Positions 8,523-16,236 of a DNA stretch of 57,518 nucleotides are shown here, one piece after another. Below the pieces are notes generated by a model that saw nothing but the letters and a program-made list of their open reading frames with translations, was not told where the DNA came from and searched no databases. The position numbers were made by a program, and so were the translations under genes. The stretch's first letter is position 1, and each line of letters begins with the position of its first letter. Origin of the DNA: an uncultured Prevotella sp. (GTDB taxonomy: Bacteria > Bacteroidota > Bacteroidia > Bacteroidales > Bacteroidaceae); NCBI GenBank assembly GCA_900544825.1, contig UQWP01000006.1, positions 1-57,518 on the forward strand, in the 5' to 3' direction.

Positions 8523-8933
8523 CTAGAATTCCACGCTTCTGCTACCATCTTCCTCCACGGTGATGGTAACCTTGGTGCAATCCTCCGGCAGCAGGTCCTC
8601 GATGAGTTCCGGCCACTCCAGGAAACAGAGGTTTCCGCCGTAGAAATAATCCTCGTAACCCATATCATACACCTCATCAATCTTCTTGATGCGGTAGAAA
8701 TCGAAATGGTAGATAGGATCGCCGTTTCCGGCAGTGTATTCGTTGACGAGAGCGAAGGTAGGCGAGGTGATCACATCCTCCACGCCCAGTTCCTCGCAGA
8801 TAGCTTTTACGAAAGTTGTCTTTCCGGCACCCATCTTGCCATAGAAGGCAAAGACCTTGCCGTCGCCCATGTTCTGCAGGAATTCCTTGGCTGCAGCATG
8901 GATGTTGTCTAATGAATCAATCTTAATCTTCAT
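8523..8933 (-). CDS. tsaE: tRNA threonylcarbamoyladenosine synthesis ATPase TsaE
   Basis: ATPase of the TsaB-TsaD-TsaE complex that makes the t6A37 modification of ANN-decoding tRNAs. The 136-residue protein has a Walker A loop GKMGAGKT (residues 32-39), TSPTFALVNEY, the YHFDFYRI strand and FLEWPE near the end, all typical of the YjeE/TsaE family. It is the second gene after porX; the 80-base spacer is made almost wholly of repeats. Confidence 0.93.
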   Translation of the reverse strand: MKIKIDSLDNIHAAAKEFLQNMGDGKVFAFYGKMGAGKTTFVKAICEELGVEDVITSPTFALVNEYTAGNGDPIYHFDFYRIKKIDEVYDMGYEDYFYGGNLCFLEWPELIEDLLPEDCTKVTITVEEDGSRSVEF

Positions 8934-9013
8934 ATATGTTTACTTTGAACTTTGAATTTTGAACTTTATGATTACTATTTACTTTGAATTTTGAACTTTA
9001 TTATTACTATCAA
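8934..9013 (-). repeat. TTCAAAGT leader repeats before tsaE
   Basis: The whole porX-tsaE spacer is made of two degenerate copies of a block (TAGTAATnATAAAGTTC..) carrying TTCAAAATTCAAAGT units and ending a few bases before the tsaE ATG. The same word family occurs before the permease, xth, folE and luxS genes. Confidence 0.75.
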
Positions 9014-10609
9014 CTAGTTTCTCTTTCTCGGTGTCAGGGTGATGAGCGGAATGAGCATTTCCTCCATCGAGATGCCACCGTGCTGGAAGGTATCCTTGTA
9101 GTACGAAACGTAGTAATTGTAGTTGTTCGGATAGGCGAAGAAGGCGTCTCCGTAGGCAAAAACATACGATGTACTCAGGTTGGGAGCAGGCAACTGTGCC
9201 CTTTTCGGGTCCCTGATGGTGAAAACCTCCTTGGCATTGCAGGCAAGGTTCTTGCCCAGCTTGTAGCGCAGGTTGGTGTTCGTGTTGCGGTCGCCGATGA
9301 TCTTGATGGGCTTCGAGGCACGGATGCTGCCGTGGTCGGTGGTGATCACCACCTTGCAGTCTTCCTGCGACAGTCTTCTGAACAGTTCCGAGAGCACCGA
9401 GTGGCGCAGCCAGCTCTGCGTGATGCTGCGGTAGGCACTCTCCGTATTGGCGAGCTCGCGTACCATCTTCGATTCCGTCCGGGCATGCGAGAGCATATCG
9501 ATGAAGTTGATCACCAGCACGTTCAGGTCCTTCTCCCTGCATTCGTTGTAGTGCTCCATAAACCGGTCGGCGCCCTGCGAATCGTTCACCTTGTGATAGC
9601 TGAAGCTGTATCTCTTGCGGAATCTGTCGAGCATCGTCTGTATCAGTGGCTCCTCGTTCAGGTTCTTGCCCTCCTCCTCGTCTTCATCCACCCAGAGCTC
9701 CGGAAATATCTCGGCAATCCTGTTGGGCATCAGACCGCTGAAGATGGCGTTTCGGGCGTATTGCGTGGCGGTAGGCAGGATGCTCATATACATATCCTCA
9801 TCTATGTCGAACAGCTCGCCGATGTCAGCAGCCAGCATCTTCCACTGGTCATATCTGAAGTTGTCTATCACGATGAGAAACACCTTCTCGCCCTTGTCCA
9901 GAATCGGGAAAATCCTGTTTTTGAAGACATCGGGACTCATCATCGGGCGGTCGTCGGAAGAAGATGCAGCAGCAGCCTTTCCGGCATTTCCATCTCTCTT
10001 TTGATCAACCCAGTCCAGATAGTTCTTGGCGATGAATTTGGCGAATCCGGTGTTAGCCTCCTCCTTCTGCATGACGAGCATTTCGGTCATCTGACTGTCG
10101 GTATCGCTCAGTTCCAGTTCCCATTTCACGAGTCTTCTGTATATCTCCATCCAGTCGTGGCAGGTACGGCAGTCCATCATCTTCAGGGCAATCTGTTGGT
10201 AGTCCTGCTGGTATCCGCTCTGCGTCACCTCGGTCACGATATCCTTACGGTGGATGTTCTTTTTCAGCGAGAGCAGGATTTGGCTCGGGTTGACGGGTTT
10301 GATGAGATAGTCGGCAATTTTCGACCCGATAGCCTGGTCCATGATGTTCTCCTCTTCGCTCTTAGTACACATCACAACGGGAGTAGCGGGCTGGATGTCC
10401 TTGATTTGCTGCAGGGTCTCCAGACCGCTCAGTCCAGGCATCATTTCATCGAGGAGGATGAGGTCGAAGGTTTGCTGCCGGCACAGTTCGATGGCATCCG
10501 AGCCATTGCTCACCGTGGCAACCTCGTAACCTTTTTTCTCCAGGAAGATGATATGCGCCTTGAGGAGCTCAATCTCATCATCGATCCATAGTAATAATCC
10601 GTTGCTCAT
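9014..10609 (-). CDS. porX: PorX-type response regulator with PglZ domain
   Basis: PorX regulates the type IX secretion system together with the sensor PorY and an ECF sigma factor in Porphyromonas. The 531-residue protein starts with a receiver domain (acidic pair D10/D11, phospho-acceptor D54 in LILLDEMMPG, K104 in YLIKPV) and, after a helical linker, ends with a PglZ alkaline-phosphatase-like domain. Its metal-site motifs are visible: IVIDNFRYDQW, the nucleophile region LPTATQYARN near 275-280, NFIDMLSH and TTDHGS. The length matches PorX. Two 28-bp tandem repeats abut its start and a candidate structured RNA lies further upstream. Confidence 0.9.
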   Translation of the reverse strand: MSNGLLLWIDDEIELLKAHIIFLEKKGYEVATVSNGSDAIELCRQQTFDLILLDEMMPGLSGLETLQQIKDIQPATPVVMCTKSEEENIMDQAIGSKIADYLIKPVNPSQILLSLKKNIHRKDIVTEVTQSGYQQDYQQIALKMMDCRTCHDWMEIYRRLVKWELELSDTDSQMTEMLVMQKEEANTGFAKFIAKNYLDWVDQKRDGNAGKAAAASSSDDRPMMSPDVFKNRIFPILDKGEKVFLIVIDNFRYDQWKMLAADIGELFDIDEDMYMSILPTATQYARNAIFSGLMPNRIAEIFPELWVDEDEEEGKNLNEEPLIQTMLDRFRKRYSFSYHKVNDSQGADRFMEHYNECREKDLNVLVINFIDMLSHARTESKMVRELANTESAYRSITQSWLRHSVLSELFRRLSQEDCKVVITTDHGSIRASKPIKIIGDRNTNTNLRYKLGKNLACNAKEVFTIRDPKRAQLPAPNLSTSYVFAYGDAFFAYPNNYNYYVSYYKDTFQHGGISMEEMLIPLITLTPRKRN

Positions 10610-10610
10610 A

Positions 10611-10666
10611 TTGCTGTATCCTTTTAGAGTATCTTTTTTTGCTGTATCCTTTTAGAATATCTTTTT
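10611..10666 (-). repeat. Two 28-bp tandem repeats before porX
   Basis: Positions 10611-10638 and 10639-10666 are copies of one 28-base unit (core TTGCTGTATCCTTTTAGA) differing at one base, ending at the porX start codon. Confidence 0.9.
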
Positions 10667-10737
10667 TTTCGAAGTGCTAAAGTACAAAGAATAATTGAAT
10701 GACGGAAGAGAGTTGTGGTTAAAGAAACTTAATTGAA

Positions 10738-10935
10738 AAAAAAAGTGCCGATAAGCTTTACTTGCCGGCACTTCTTATTAGTGTTTGTAATGTTCTACGA
10801 CATGCAGCTCGTCATGCCCAAAGAGGCGGCGATGGAGTTTACTTACAAATTAGTGAGGCGTCCTGCTTTACGGATTACTTACAAGGATTTTCGGTCTTTT
10901 TTATAATATTAAGGCCGGGAATCCGTTATTATTAT
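10738..10935 (-). ncRNA. Candidate structured leader or small RNA upstream of porX
   Basis: The 380-base gap between porX and the lysO-like genes holds a leftward transcription unit with no long reading frame on that strand. It has a TACTTTTG -7 box (10949-10942), paired elements (GGATT/AATCC with CGG/CCG inside, and UUUGUAA/UUACAAA further on), and an intrinsic terminator at 10743-10773. It could be a free small RNA or an attenuated porX leader. Alternatively a 38-codon frame on the plus strand (10790-10906) may be the functional element. No known RNA family was recognised. Confidence 0.4.
10743..10773 (-). terminator. Terminator ahead of porX
   Basis: AAGTGCCG pairs with CGGCACTT around a 15-base loop; read leftward it is followed by eight T, a strong intrinsic terminator. 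On the plus strand there is no T tract, so it acts on leftward transcripts only. Confidence 0.75.
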
Positions 10936-10941
10936 CGAATG

Positions 10942-10949
10942 CAAAAGTA
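10942..10949 (-). promoter_or_regulatory. Possible -7 box of the porX leader RNA
   Basis: TACTTTTG on the minus strand matches TAnnTTTG. No TTTG was found at the correct upstream spacing, so support is partial. Confidence 0.4.
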
Positions 10950-10989
10950 AATAATCAATAATAATAGAAAAGAAAGAAAAGAAGAAACA

Positions 10990-11271
10990 ATGCTCAAGAT
11001 TGTAATGATCATGCTATGCGGAATAGGTACGGGGTACCTGCTCCGCAACAAGAAAATGAGTTTTATCGGCCGTGTCATCACGGCGCTTATCTGGGTACTC
11101 CTCTTCCTGCTCGGCATTGAGGTGGGAGCGAACCCTCGCATTATCAATGGTCTTCAGACCCTGGGACTCGAAGCCATCGTGCTTACGATAGCCGGAAGTC
11201 TGGGTAGTGCAATCTTTGCGTGGGCATTGTGGAGATATGTCTGCAGAAAGGAGGCAGGAAATGAAAGGTAG
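10990..11271 (+). CDS. LysO-type exporter, N-terminal subunit
   Basis: A 93-residue membrane protein with about three hydrophobic segments. It matches the N-terminal part of the DUF340/LysO lysine exporters (GIGTGYLLRNKKMSFIGR, then LLFLLGIEVGANP). In E. coli LysO is one protein of about 300 residues; here it is split in two genes overlapping by 11 bases, the second in another frame. A two-gene arrangement is, as I recall, usual in Bacteroidetes, so it is unlikely to be a broken gene. Lysine as substrate is taken from the family. Confidence 0.75.
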   Translation: MLKIVMIMLCGIGTGYLLRNKKMSFIGRVITALIWVLLFLLGIEVGANPRIINGLQTLGLEAIVLTIAGSLGSAIFAWALWRYVCRKEAGNER

Positions 11272-11863
11272 TCTGATTATCGTAGGCTTCTTCGTGCTGG
11301 GCATCATTGTGGGAGTGTGGGATGTGATTCCTGCCAGTTTCCTGGCGAGTGACGTGAGCTATTATGCCCTCTGCTGCCTGATGTTCTGCGTGGGTATCAG
11401 CATCGGTTGCGATACCTCTGTCCTGAAGAGTTTCAGAAAGGTGAATCCCCGACTGATGATGCTGCCGGTGATGACCATTCTGGGAACCTTTGCCGGATGC
11501 GCGGCTGCCTCCCTGATACTGGGACACCGTCAGCTCTCCGACTGTCTCGCCATCGGTTCGGGCTTCGGATACTACTCATTGTCGAGCATCTTCATCACGC
11601 AGTATCGGGGTGCCGAGCTGGGAACCATCGCCCTGCTTGCCAACATCTTCCGTGAGATTCTCACCCTGCTCTGTGCGCCCCTGCTGGCGAAGTATTTCGG
11701 CAAGCTGGCACCTATCAGCGTAGGTGGAGCCACCACGATGGATACCACGTTGCCTATCATCACCCGCTATTCGGGCGAGAGCTTCATCATCGTTTCCATC
11801 TTCCACGGCTTCTGCGTAGATTTCTCCGTACCATTCCTGGTTACCTTCTTCTGTTCGCTCTAA
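11261..11863 (+). CDS. LysO-type exporter, C-terminal subunit
   Basis: A 200-residue inner-membrane protein with about six hydrophobic helices, corresponding to the C-terminal two thirds of LysO/DUF340 transporters. Family marks are GIGIGCD-like GISIGCD, GFGYYSLSSIFI and the closing GGATTMDTTLPIITRYSG. ATG 11261 lies inside the end of the preceding gene and follows GGAGG-like purines (AAAGGAGGCAGGAA), an unusually good ribosome site for this genome that supports this start over an upstream in-frame ATG. Translational coupling with the first subunit is likely. Confidence 0.8.
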   Translation: MKGSLIIVGFFVLGIIVGVWDVIPASFLASDVSYYALCCLMFCVGISIGCDTSVLKSFRKVNPRLMMLPVMTILGTFAGCAAASLILGHRQLSDCLAIGSGFGYYSLSSIFITQYRGAELGTIALLANIFREILTLLCAPLLAKYFGKLAPISVGGATTMDTTLPIITRYSGESFIIVSIFHGFCVDFSVPFLVTFFCSL

Positions 11864-11896
11864 CGGCTTCCTTGCCGCTAGAGCTTTCTTGCGTGA

Positions 11897-14800
11897 TCAG
11901 AATCCATCCAGCTCGATGTATTCATCATCGGCTTCAGATTCTGGGGCATTCGAGTCATCGAAGTAGATGCCGGTATCGGTATCTTCTGCGGGCTGGCTCT
12001 CGATATCAATTCCATTATCTTCAGGATTCTTCTTCTGGGAATCATTTTCTTCCTCCAGAGCATCTTCTTCCTTCAGGGAATCCTTATCCACTACGATTTC
12101 CGTTGGCTCTATCAGCAGGCGCATCTTGCTGATCTTCAGCGGTGCAAAGTGGCGGGTATAGAACTTGTCGTAATCATCATACGAGAGATTTCTGCCCAGA
12201 AGTTCGAGGTTCGGCTCGCTGATCACGTAGCTTCTCGCCTTGGAAATCAGACGGAGGATGCCGGCTTGCTGATGCAGCTCGTTGGCATACTGGCGCGCCT
12301 CGTCGTAGTTCTGGAAACCGCTTACCTGCAGGCGATGCAACCCCTGGAGGTCTTCGATGCTGATGTCGAAATTGCGCGCCATATAGGTGGTGAAGTTATA
12401 CTTGGCTACCTCGAAGAGCAGCTGGTTTTCGTTGACGGAATCTGGACTGTAGGCGAGCAGGAAGACAAACCGGTCGTTGCGGTCGGCTGAGAATCCTTTC
12501 TGCTGGGTGGAGTCCTGGGAAGTGAGCACATCGCTGCGTTTCGCCCAGACATTACTCAGGTCGAACTTTCCGCCGTAGAGTCGTCTTCCGGCATTCACGC
12601 CGTTTACGATCATTCCCGCCATCTCGCTCAACCGGCTGTTGGGATATTGCGCTATCACCTGGTTCATCTTTTCCAGACATTCGGAAACCTTGCCCTCGTT
12701 GAGCTGGGTCATACCGCTGATGAAGAGGAACTTGTCGCGGTTGGCACCAGTAGGGAACCGCTTGTCTGATATTTCCGAGTTGTGCATTACCACCTCGTAC
12801 TTGCCCTCCTTGAATGCCTGATAGGTGAGGGTGTAGATGGAATCTTCGATGTGTACACCCATCCTCGCATTCTCCAGATAGTAAGGGTCGGAGAGGAGGG
12901 CTGTGAACTGGCTTTCTGGGTAATCCTTCTTTAATTTATCGACATAACTGTTCGCCATCTGAGTTTGCTTCTTTCGGGAATAAAGCAGATACAGATGGTA
13001 ATAGGCTTCGTCGAGATGCTTGAAATCCGGGTAGTTGTCCACCAGCCGGAGCAGCATCTTCTCGCTCAGAGCCAGGTTGTCGAGCCGGTCCTTGAAGATG
13101 ATTCCGGCATGGTATAAGCCATTCGCCAGGAGCTGGTTGCTCGCTGTCATCTGCTCTGGGGTGAACGGAATCTGAGCCAGATAATAAGCCCGCTGATGAG
13201 GGGCGAGGCTGGCGCTATCGGCAGATGGTTTGCCGGATTCTTCCTGGGATAAAGAATGGGATAGAGCGTCTTGTAATGCATCAGGATGAAGCTTGGAATC
13301 TTGATCAGAAGTCGTTCCTTGCTCGGAATCTGTTCCTTGTGCGATATCCGTTTCTTGTGCAGAAGCTACAACAGTTTTGTTGATTCGCTGCCAGTTGTCG
13401 AGGTTCTTTCGCTTGCCCCAGAGTTTCTCGAAGAGCGCCTTACCCTGGCTTACGGCTACAGGGGAATAGAAATACCAGGTATTGGTGTTCCCGAATCCGT
13501 TTCCTGAATCATTCCCGAATCCGTTCCCTGATGCATTCCCGAATCTGTTTCCGGAATCATTTCCGGAACCATTCCCATCAACTCCTCCTTCATATTCCGA
13601 ATTCATCTCTGCACCGTCTTCCCATCTCCTTCTTTCTTCCTCTTTCTCCTTTCTTTTCAGGGCAGCTATCACACGGTCGATGGCTGCATTTCTGTCTCTC
13701 TCGTCCATTTTGGCAAGAGACTGCAGGGAATCCTGGAGGGCGATGGCATCGGTATAAGGCACCAGTTCGTCCAGCACCTTGGAGCGATGAGCCAGTTGCG
13801 GATAATCCTTTCTGTCCTGATCGAGCAAGCCGATTGCTTCGCCATAGCAGCGCTTGGCATCAGCATATCGTCCGGTTTCCCAATACAGATTGCCCAGACG
13901 CAGCAGGAGCACACCCTTCTCTATACCATTTCGGGTAGCCTTCCGGTTGCCTTTTTCATAGGCATAGATGGCACGCAGGGTATCTTTCTGGGCCAGGTGG
14001 ATGTTGCCGATGGCATAATATACCTGGTCCTGATATTCCTTGTTCTTATCCGATGCCGCCATGCGCTTGAGTCGGCTGATCATCTTCCTGCTGTTGCCCG
14101 AAGCCAAGACCTCGGTGATGGCGATGCGGGCATTAAACTCCAGTTCGTAGGGCGGATTGAGTCGGATGACGTGGCGGAAAGCCTGATAAGCCTCCTGCTG
14201 GTTGTCGATGGAAGCCTGCAACTGTCCCATCAGATACCACTGGCGGGCTTTCTGCTTGTGTCGCATCTCATGGCTTATCACCTTCCTGAGATAGGGAATC
14301 GCCTTCCGGGTATCCCCCGTGTGGATATAGTAATCGGCGAAGGCATAATCCCATTCCTTCTGGGCACGCCAGTGGATGGAATCGCGCTGGATGTTTCGGA
14401 TCACATCTTCTGCATCGTAGGTCCATCCCTGCTCGATATAGCATTTGGCAAGCCAGGCGCGCGCCTTGCCGTAGATGGCAGGCTGGGTGGCGTAAAGGCG
14501 GCTCATATAGGAGAAGGTGGCAGCAGCCCCCTCGAAATCCCCTTTCTGGAATTGCGAGCGGCCCATCAGCATCCAGGCTTTCCATAAAAACGGATTGTAT
14601 TCCCTGCGACTGAGCCATTCGATATCTTTCGCCGTCTTTCTCTTCCCGGGTTCCCATACAGGGCGGCGCTTGATGCTGTGTTGGTGGATGGCTTTCTCGC
14701 ATTTCTCGATAGCACGGTCGAAGTTGGCTTTGCCCAGATCGCGGCTGTTCCTGTTGCCTACGGTATAGAGCGGAATCTGCTCCGTAAAGTTGTCCCGGTT

Positions 14801-14992
14801 GCCTTCTTCTTTCTCCAGCGCCCCGTCGATATAAGCCACGGTACCATTATAATAGGTATTGTATCGGGCATTAAAGGCATGCCACCACCTGCTCTGCGCC
14901 GTATTCTTCTGCGTAGAGCATCCCGTAAGGATCGCTGCAATCACAGCGAGTCCTATCAGAAAAAGGAGCTGGATGGGGCTTTTGCCTTTCAT
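11897..14992 (-). CDS. PorW/SprE-like tetratricopeptide lipoprotein (type IX secretion)
   Basis: A 1031-residue lipoprotein: signal sequence with lipobox LTGC (Cys25), then many TPR-like helical repeats in two blocks (about 120-420 and 640-800) separated by a low-complexity linker near 470-510. A conserved C-terminal domain contains LHRLQVSGFQNYDEARQY, and the tail is acidic. The N-terminal CSTQKNTAQSRWWHAFNARYN followed by YYNG resembles SprE/PorW, an outer-membrane-associated lipoprotein needed for type IX secretion and gliding. PorX being 1.3 kb away supports this. Last gene of aroA-membrane protein-permease-porW; it starts 5 bases after the permease stop. Confidence 0.72.
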   Translation of the reverse strand: MKGKSPIQLLFLIGLAVIAAILTGCSTQKNTAQSRWWHAFNARYNTYYNGTVAYIDGALEKEEGNRDNFTEQIPLYTVGNRNSRDLGKANFDRAIEKCEKAIHQHSIKRRPVWEPGKRKTAKDIEWLSRREYNPFLWKAWMLMGRSQFQKGDFEGAAATFSYMSRLYATQPAIYGKARAWLAKCYIEQGWTYDAEDVIRNIQRDSIHWRAQKEWDYAFADYYIHTGDTRKAIPYLRKVISHEMRHKQKARQWYLMGQLQASIDNQQEAYQAFRHVIRLNPPYELEFNARIAITEVLASGNSRKMISRLKRMAASDKNKEYQDQVYYAIGNIHLAQKDTLRAIYAYEKGNRKATRNGIEKGVLLLRLGNLYWETGRYADAKRCYGEAIGLLDQDRKDYPQLAHRSKVLDELVPYTDAIALQDSLQSLAKMDERDRNAAIDRVIAALKRKEKEEERRRWEDGAEMNSEYEGGVDGNGSGNDSGNRFGNASGNGFGNDSGNGFGNTNTWYFYSPVAVSQGKALFEKLWGKRKNLDNWQRINKTVVASAQETDIAQGTDSEQGTTSDQDSKLHPDALQDALSHSLSQEESGKPSADSASLAPHQRAYYLAQIPFTPEQMTASNQLLANGLYHAGIIFKDRLDNLALSEKMLLRLVDNYPDFKHLDEAYYHLYLLYSRKKQTQMANSYVDKLKKDYPESQFTALLSDPYYLENARMGVHIEDSIYTLTYQAFKEGKYEVVMHNSEISDKRFPTGANRDKFLFISGMTQLNEGKVSECLEKMNQVIAQYPNSRLSEMAGMIVNGVNAGRRLYGGKFDLSNVWAKRSDVLTSQDSTQQKGFSADRNDRFVFLLAYSPDSVNENQLLFEVAKYNFTTYMARNFDISIEDLQGLHRLQVSGFQNYDEARQYANELHQQAGILRLISKARSYVISEPNLELLGRNLSYDDYDKFYTRHFAPLKISKMRLLIEPTEIVVDKDSLKEEDALEEENDSQKKNPEDNGIDIESQPAEDTDTGIYFDDSNAPESEADDEYIELDGF
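13487..13582 (-). repeat. 24-bp tandem repeat inside the PorW-like gene
   Basis: Four units of 24 bases (starts 13487, 13511, 13535, 13559) encode an octapeptide repeat of the type GNDSGNGF. The units keep the frame and differ at a few bases, so the linker could vary in length between strains. Confidence 0.85.
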
Positions 14993-14997
14993 GTTTT

Positions 14998-15816
14998 CTA
15001 TTGTTTATCTGGCATCTTTCTCCTGATGCCCAGGACGATTTTGGCGAGTGCGAATACCACGATGCTGATGAAGATGATGGTGGCACCCGATGGCACGTTG
15101 AGCAGATAACTGATGTAGAGACCGGCGATGCAGTCTATCCATCCCAGGATGATGCTTGCCCATATCATCTGCCTGTAATTGTAGGTGAAGAGGTTGGCGG
15201 TCATCTGCGGAATGGTGAGCAGACTGATGGCGAGCACGATGCCCACCATTTTCAGTGTAGCCACGATGGTCATGGCGATGAGCGTCATCATCAGGTATTC
15301 GATGGCTGTAACCGGCAGGTGCTGCGAACGGGCGAAGGTACTGTCGAATGCGATGTTCTGGATAGGACGCAGGAGAAAGGTGAAGAGGAGGGCTACGATG
15401 AGGGCGAGTCCGCCCAGCAGCCACAGGTCTGCGCTGTCGATGGCAAGGATGCTTCCGAAGAGGAAGGAGGGCAGGTCGGGCATGAATCCTGGAGTCAGGA
15501 AGCAGCAGATGATGCCCACGCTCATTCCCAGGGTCCAGAACATGGCGATGGCGGAATCCTTTCGCACATCTTTCTTGCGTGATATCCATTGCACTCCGAA
15601 GGCGCTGAGGATGGCGAAAACCATGGCGGAGAGTATCGGATTGATTCCTGTAAACACGCCGATGCCGATGCCTCCGAAAGAGGCATGGGTGATGCCGCCG
15701 CTGATGAATACCAATCGGCGGGTAACGATGTAGGTTCCGATAAAGCCGCACAGGATGCTTGCCAGAAAGGCGCCTATCAGTGCGTTTTGGAAAAATGTAT
15801 ATTGTAGTATATCCAT
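14998..15816 (-). CDS. Metal ABC transporter permease (ZnuB/MntB family)
   Basis: Inner-membrane permease of the ABC-3 family, which moves Zn, Mn or Fe. From ATG 15816 it has 272 residues and about eight hydrophobic helices, with the family stretch FISGGITHASFGGIGIG near 37-53 and LLTIPQMTANLFT near 200. An in-frame ATG at 15843 would translate the TTCAAAGT leader repeat, so it is rejected. No ATPase or binding-protein gene lies nearby, so its partners are elsewhere and the metal cannot be named. It sits in an operon with aroA, a small membrane protein and the PorW-like gene. Confidence 0.85.
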   Translation of the reverse strand: MDILQYTFFQNALIGAFLASILCGFIGTYIVTRRLVFISGGITHASFGGIGIGVFTGINPILSAMVFAILSAFGVQWISRKKDVRKDSAIAMFWTLGMSVGIICCFLTPGFMPDLPSFLFGSILAIDSADLWLLGGLALIVALLFTFLLRPIQNIAFDSTFARSQHLPVTAIEYLMMTLIAMTIVATLKMVGIVLAISLLTIPQMTANLFTYNYRQMIWASIILGWIDCIAGLYISYLLNVPSGATIIFISIVVFALAKIVLGIRRKMPDKQ

Positions 15817-15842
15817 GCGTTTACTTTGAACTTTGAGCTGCA
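15817..15842 (-). repeat. TTCAAAGT leader repeat before the permease
   Basis: Read leftward: GCTCAAAGTTCAAAGTAAACGC then ATG, i.e. two TCAAAGT units directly before the start; same family as the tsaE, xth, folE and luxS leaders. Confidence 0.7.
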
Positions 15843-15847
15843 AATTT

Positions 15848-16231
15848 CTAGCTTAAAAAGCCGATGACTTCATCCTTCAGTTGGTTGGGCAGGTTGATGC
15901 CTCTCAGTATCAGGCTTCTGTTCCATCCAGCCACTTCTTCCGGCTGCATGGTATAGAGCACTTCCGAGAATTCCTCAACCTCCTCATCGGTATAGGCATC
16001 GGCATCCCGACCGGCAAAGCGGTCGAGATCCTCATCATCGTAATATTCTATTTCTTTGGTGGCGGCTTCCATCATGCACTCCTGCTCGCACTTCGAGTTC
16101 TCACCGTTGCAGGTGTTGCACGATACGCCTTCCTGCAGAGGCTCCTCGTCCTCTCCCCTGCGGTGAGATACGATTCCGAATATGGCGCTTATCAGGCCTA
16201 ATGCCACCAGGGCTAAAATCAAGTATAGCAT
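15848..16231 (-). CDS. Small membrane-anchored acidic protein, function unknown
   Basis: A 127-residue protein with one N-terminal transmembrane helix (LYLILALVALGLISAIFGIV) and a soluble acidic domain. It has a Cys cluster CNTCNGENSKCEQEC near residues 38-52, which could bind a metal or form disulfides. The remainder is rich in Asp/Glu (YYDDEDLDRF, YTDEEVEEF). It lies 5 bases after aroA and 31 bases before the metal permease start, so it is operonic with both. I recognise no characterised family. Confidence 0.75.
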   Translation of the reverse strand: MLYLILALVALGLISAIFGIVSHRRGEDEEPLQEGVSCNTCNGENSKCEQECMMEAATKEIEYYDDEDLDRFAGRDADAYTDEEVEEFSEVLYTMQPEEVAGWNRSLILRGINLPNQLKDEVIGFLS

Positions 16232-16236
16232 AACTA

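Noticed and set aside
8984..10591. A 535-codon open frame antisense to porX
   Set aside because: Same effect: the receiver and PglZ motifs are on the opposite strand, and the antisense product is His/Val/Leu-rich without recognisable domains.
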